From contig JAHHHT010000005.1 of the NCBI GenBank assembly GCA_019359235.1, positions 289,810 through 353,809 on the forward strand: 64,000 bases of DNA. The letters are read 5' to 3'. Positions 63,701 to 64,000 of the stretch are shown here, in pieces. The first letter of the stretch is position 1. Each line of letters begins with the position of its first letter. The DNA is from Oscillatoria princeps RMCB-10. GTDB lineage: Bacteria; Cyanobacteriota; Cyanobacteriia; Cyanobacteriales; Oscillatoriaceae. The notes under the pieces were generated by a model that did no database searches, had not been told where the DNA came from, and was given only the letters and a program-made list of their open reading frames with translations. The position numbers and the translations under genes were made by a program.

Positions 63701-64000
63701 GGCGAGCAAATCTGCGGAGTAGGTGGCTTTGATGAAGCCCAAGTCCACCGTCGGTGCGGGGTTGGTGACTTTATCTTTGCCCGCGCCATTGACAAACCCC
63801 AAAATCTGTGCGTTGGTCAGTTTGTCCACAGAGTCTACTTTGTACTCGGCGAGCAAATCTGCTGAGTAGGTGACTTTGATGAAGCCCAAGTCCACCGTCG
63901 GTGCGGGGTTGGTGACTTTATCTTTGCCCGCGCCATTGACAAACCCCAAAATCTGTGCGTTGGTCAGTTTGTCCACAGAGTCTACTTTGTACTCGGCGAG
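54782..64000 (-). CDS. Giant repeat protein with RTX-type blocks and an EF-hand (5' end outside window)
   Basis: An uninterrupted frame of more than 3070 codons that continues past the right edge, so the N-terminus and any signal are unseen. The body is an array of about 49-residue repeats of the form YxxxYxxxLxxxYGVxSVxELTxxQILxFVxGxGLExGxxPSxxVD; it recalls the D-x-x-Y-Y...G-x-x-E-G-R-x-P-S repeats of cyanobacterial calcium-binding surface proteins. Those near the window edge are almost identical; those towards the C-terminus diverge. Three glycine-rich blocks (59345-59855, 57600-58065, 55870-56310) separate larger modules. GGTGADTMT and GGSGGDELE match the RTX nonapeptide GGxGxDxUx. The C-terminal part has one EF-hand loop. 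Composition is acidic, almost without Cys. Probably a secreted or surface calcium-binding structural protein; function otherwise unknown. Confidence 0.85.
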   Translation of the reverse strand, partial: LAEYKVDSVDKLTNAQILGFVNGAGKDKVTNPAPTVDLGFIKVTYSADLLAEYKVDSVDKLTNAQILGFVNGAGKDKVTNPAPTVDLGFIKATYSADLLAEYKVDSVDKLTNAQILGFVNGAGLEEVDTPAPAVNLSYIAATYSAQLIAQYGVTSVAELTNAQILAFVNGAGLEEVDTPAPAVNLSYIAATYSAQLIAQYGVTSVAELTNAQILAFVNGSGIEQVTNPSPVVNLNYIKATYSAELTAQYGVTSVADLTNSQVLAFVNGEGLEQVTSPSPVVNLSYVKATQSAEILSYYQQLGVEVASVAELTSAQILQYLSDAGLEEGVNPSPVVSFNYVKETYSEEILTYYQSVGVEVESVDELSFKQILDFIQGEGVKQGLNPSPGVDLTYFKASYAEEIISFYQSIGVQAASVEELSNEQIFEFLNGAGLEQGLNPSSVIDLSYVKATHSQEILSFFQAQGLEITSVAELNFQQIFAFLNSAGMEQGVNPSPLVDLNYIKATFSAELTSYFGVASVDELNFQQIFDFVTEAGLDEGMKPSAVLDINYIKQTYSEQILSFYQALGVQVEKVDDLSFKQIFDFVTCDGIEQGVNPSQFVNLNYVKATYSEEILSFYQAQGVEVESVADLSNQQILTFVSGVALKEGLSLSPAVSFDFIKAAHSEELIAHFGVASVADLSAQQILDYITTTGLQEGLNPSPAVSVGYYQSVHGDELAAHYNIESVDELSDEQVAESAVAVKLPVLDVAFFRATYAAELAQFYGVAAEGLADITDEQVQSYMLDKGADKKLKLSPLDFKGYGEANADALKEFYEVDDVAKLSQQQIKDFMLGEGVKEGIDLTAHVQVDYYRTSFSAALQSFFGAATIEEVTDEQIAHFFFGGATLSIDYEYYRQTNAETLKTFFSVQDVAEISDEQIGTYALGAGWKPEVKLSPIDFASYRQQYAADLTEYFGVTKVTEIGDEQIREFMFGKGWKDGIKPSDFVDAAEIDAIKTGKASQIAEHFGIAVEGVANLSVSVVLDFQYGGLSQEIDYDHLRTTYATQLTETYGVAIDQIADWQILDYVYTEGVPEQGLQVTSFDVDAYASANSAALVEFYGVDDAGKLKQKDILKFAVDKGWKDGINPSDFVAEAEIEDIKVKKADKLAEYFGIDAAQVANLSVSLVLDFQFGGLSKEVDYDFIRKIYATELTATYTGVTVEQLTKVQILDYVYSKGISVEGFQLSSVDIDAYSETNADKLLGHFKLKDVKDLKKLDKKDIEDFAFGEGLKLGVDVSAFVSVAYLRQEYSAALLSAYQATDIAAVTDDQVKTWYSDKAASVDFDYCRFKYSEKLIELSGAATVAEISNKQILDLALSDQLGADAIVSPIDYEAYREQFAAELASFFGGAAGAGGDDTLAGGDDTVAGGDDTLAGEDTLAGEDTLTGEDTLTGGDDTLAGEDTLAGEDTLTGGDDTLAGEDTLAGEDTLTGGEDTLTGGEDTLAGSDTLAGGSDTLAGGEDSLAGGSDTLAGGSDTLAGGEDTLAGGSDTLAGGADTLAGGADTLAGGADTLAGGAEFDVASLTHEQLREFMFGKGLEQGINPSEFAVDIEYFRVQFQAQLAEHYGIAVEEVANLSAAVILDFQFGGLSEAVDYDYIRTTYATDLTETFGVAIEQIADWQVLDYVYTQGITVEEFKLSAVDFDTYASSNSAALVEFYGVDDVAKLKDKDIEKFMFGEGWKKGIKPSDFVDAAEIDGIKASKADKLAEYFGIEASQVANLSASLVLDFQYGGLSKEVDYEFIRTTYATQLTATYTGVAVEQLTKVQILEFVYNQGLAVADFKLSAIDIDGYSEANADKLLGHFKLKDVKDLKKLDKKDIEDFAFGEGLEIGLDVSAFVSVTYLRQTYSAALLSAYEATDIAAVTDEEVMDWYSHKAASVDFDYCRFKYSAELIQLSGAATVEEISNKQILNFVLSEQLGADAKFSAIDVDAYREKHGKELAKFHKGTGGTGSGTMSGGSGGSGGDDLEGGSGGDDLDGGTGGDDLEGGTGSDTMAGGTGSGDTMTGGTGSDTMTGSDTMTGGTGADTMTGGTGADTMTGGTGADTMTGGTGSGDTMSGGTGSGDTMSGGTGGGDMSGNTGSDTISGGTGGDDMSGGTGDGADVDVKNLKDKDVIKFMFGKGWEIGINPSEFVVDLEYYRSVNQQALAEHYQITVEQVTTLSAALILDYQFGGLSEVVDYDLIRSSKADELTAFYQGVAIDQIADWQILDFVYSTGLPELGLQVSVSSFDAEAYAEANADALAEFYGVDKVAKLKDKDILKFAFDKGWKDGINPADFVGEAEIDDIKAKKADKLAEFYGITVEEVANLSVSLVLDFEFGGLSEEVDYDFIRTSYATELTATYTGIAIEQLTKAQILEFVYSKGLSEVEGFQLSPVDVDGYCLEHGKKLKDHFKVKTVKDIDKKDIKEFALGEGLALGIDASSFVNFEYYRQTYSAALLKFHTDVTDVTAITDQQIADWFTAKSVSVDIHYTRFTYEAELVAFYGVDSVEDLTDKQVVDFAFGGELPEDGKLCAIDIKAYRDKHGDDIASFYKGSGGTMSGGSGGSGGDEMSGGSGGDEMSGGSGGDELEGGSGGDELEGGSGGDELEGGSGGDELEGGSGGDELEGGSGGDELEGGTGGGDMSGNTGADTMSGGTGGGDMSGNTGADTMSGGTGGGTMSGGTGGDDMGAGDLSDAQVIKYIFSEGWKQGINPLEFVDVTYLRQTQATQLAEFYGVNVEEVANLDDDLVIDFEFGGLSQFVDYEYYRVKYSQELATDLQIDVKDVAKLDGKDILKHLYSKDFDPNFKLSGIDFAGYSAKYAKELAKEFGIDVKDVFKLDKHEVKDFMFGKGKDKGLNLSEFVDVEFYRQYQAGEITLNYRADSVYNVSPQKVADFMLNEGLEQGLSTSPAVDLEWYRTTYAQALEADKQSVDIDANGDIDNKELFDFVTGAGLEKGNSPSQAVDIAEYREIHASDLLTQYSATSIDQVSNKETLDYMLSGGLEKGYKPSSKLQDFDEYKAANAEVLIQQYGVTAIEEITYQETFEYMVGLGKEAGVDPFLG
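55137..55173 (-). other. EF-hand loop in the giant protein
   Basis: The loop DIDANGDIDNKE has acidic or Asn residues at positions 1, 3, 5, 7 and 9, Gly at 6, Ile at 8 and Glu at 12, a full match to the canonical EF-hand pattern. The helices around it come from the repeat scaffold. Only one was found. Confidence 0.75.
55870..56310 (-). repeat. RTX-type block 3 (GGSGGDELE, 27-base units)
   Basis: About a dozen units of nine residues, GGSGGDELE/GGSGGDEMS and GGTGGGDMS; most fit the GGxGxDxUx calcium-binding nonapeptide. The DNA is a near-perfect 27-base tandem repeat and therefore prone to length change. Confidence 0.85.
57600..58065 (-). repeat. RTX-type block 2 (GGTGADTMT, 27-base units)
   Basis: Units GGTGADTMT, GGTGSGDTM and GGSGGDDLE; the first and last fit the RTX nonapeptide. 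Tandem 27- or 30-base DNA units. Confidence 0.85.
59345..59855 (-). repeat. Gly/Asp/Thr block 1 (GGADTLA, 18-21-base units)
   Basis: Units GGADTLA, GGSDTLA and GEDTLAG of six or seven residues. They keep the Gly-Gly...Asp...Leu spacing in part but are too short to form a classical RTX beta-roll. Tandem DNA, about 25 units. Confidence 0.85.
63394..64000 (-). repeat. Near-identical 147-bp tandem repeats in the giant gene
   Basis: TAACGCCGTACTGAGCAATC recurs at 63394 and 63541, and CTACTTTGTACTCGGCGAG at 63688 and 63835, all 147 bases (49 codons) apart, with almost no mismatch between adjacent units. This shows recent unit duplication, and the array continues beyond the edge. Confidence 0.9.

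Overview
The window looks like filamentous, Oscillatoria/Microcoleus-type cyanobacterial DNA. It carries plant-type [2Fe-2S] ferredoxins, a BvdR-type biliverdin reductase, a Ser/Thr kinase with a GUN4 domain, CHASE2/CHAT/DUF928 signalling genes, DUF3318 and DUF1350 proteins and several large hybrid histidine kinases. The palindrome AGAAACCCGGTTTCT recurs between genes, and the non-coding fraction is high (intergenic gaps of 300-1200 bp, many with repeats or gene remains). No tRNA or rRNA was seen. Assignments come from reading motifs by eye; no database search was possible.

Layout. 0.4-1.8 kb: SGNH-like (DUF1574-type) protein. 1.8-9.9 kb (minus): a signalling cassette of TPR-CHAT protease-like protein, DUF928 secreted protein, CHASE2 hybrid histidine kinase and receiver-kinase; the last three overlap or abut as an operon. 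10.7-19.8 kb (plus): a probable phenylpropanoid-type biosynthetic cluster of phenylalanine ammonia-lyase, acyl-CoA ligase, DAHP synthase, ThDP-dependent enzyme, KAS III-like enzyme and SDR reductase. 19.8-30 kb: an intact filamentous-haemagglutinin-type exoprotein, one 1060-aa sensor kinase, and a graveyard of Rpn-type nuclease copies and exoprotein fragments. 30-37 kb: DUF3318, CNT nucleoside transporter, zinc-ribbon-like small protein, PAS kinase, DUF1350 hydrolase. 37.8-41.5 kb: HTH-GrpE-like fusion, catalase, Dps and sulfiredoxin, an oxidative-stress block.

41.8-48 kb: a SpoIID-type protein followed by a tandem triplication in which each unit carries the 3' end of spoIID (decayed in the two later units) plus a ferredoxin gene on the other strand, with promoter and terminator; then biliverdin reductase. 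48.3-54.6 kb: YbjN protein, pentapeptide-repeat membrane protein, conserved basic protein, a decayed two-component operon, and a Ser/Thr kinase-GUN4 fusion. 54.8 kb to the end: one giant gene (over 3070 codons, 5' end outside the window) built from about 49-residue repeats and RTX-type glycine/aspartate blocks, plus one EF-hand; probably a calcium-binding surface or secreted protein.

Most striking points: the PAL/CoA-ligase/ThDP/KAS III/SDR cluster, whose product I cannot name; the ferredoxin triplication with its gene fossils; the giant RTX/EF-hand repeat protein; and repeated in-frame intrusion of intergenic repeat DNA into coding genes.
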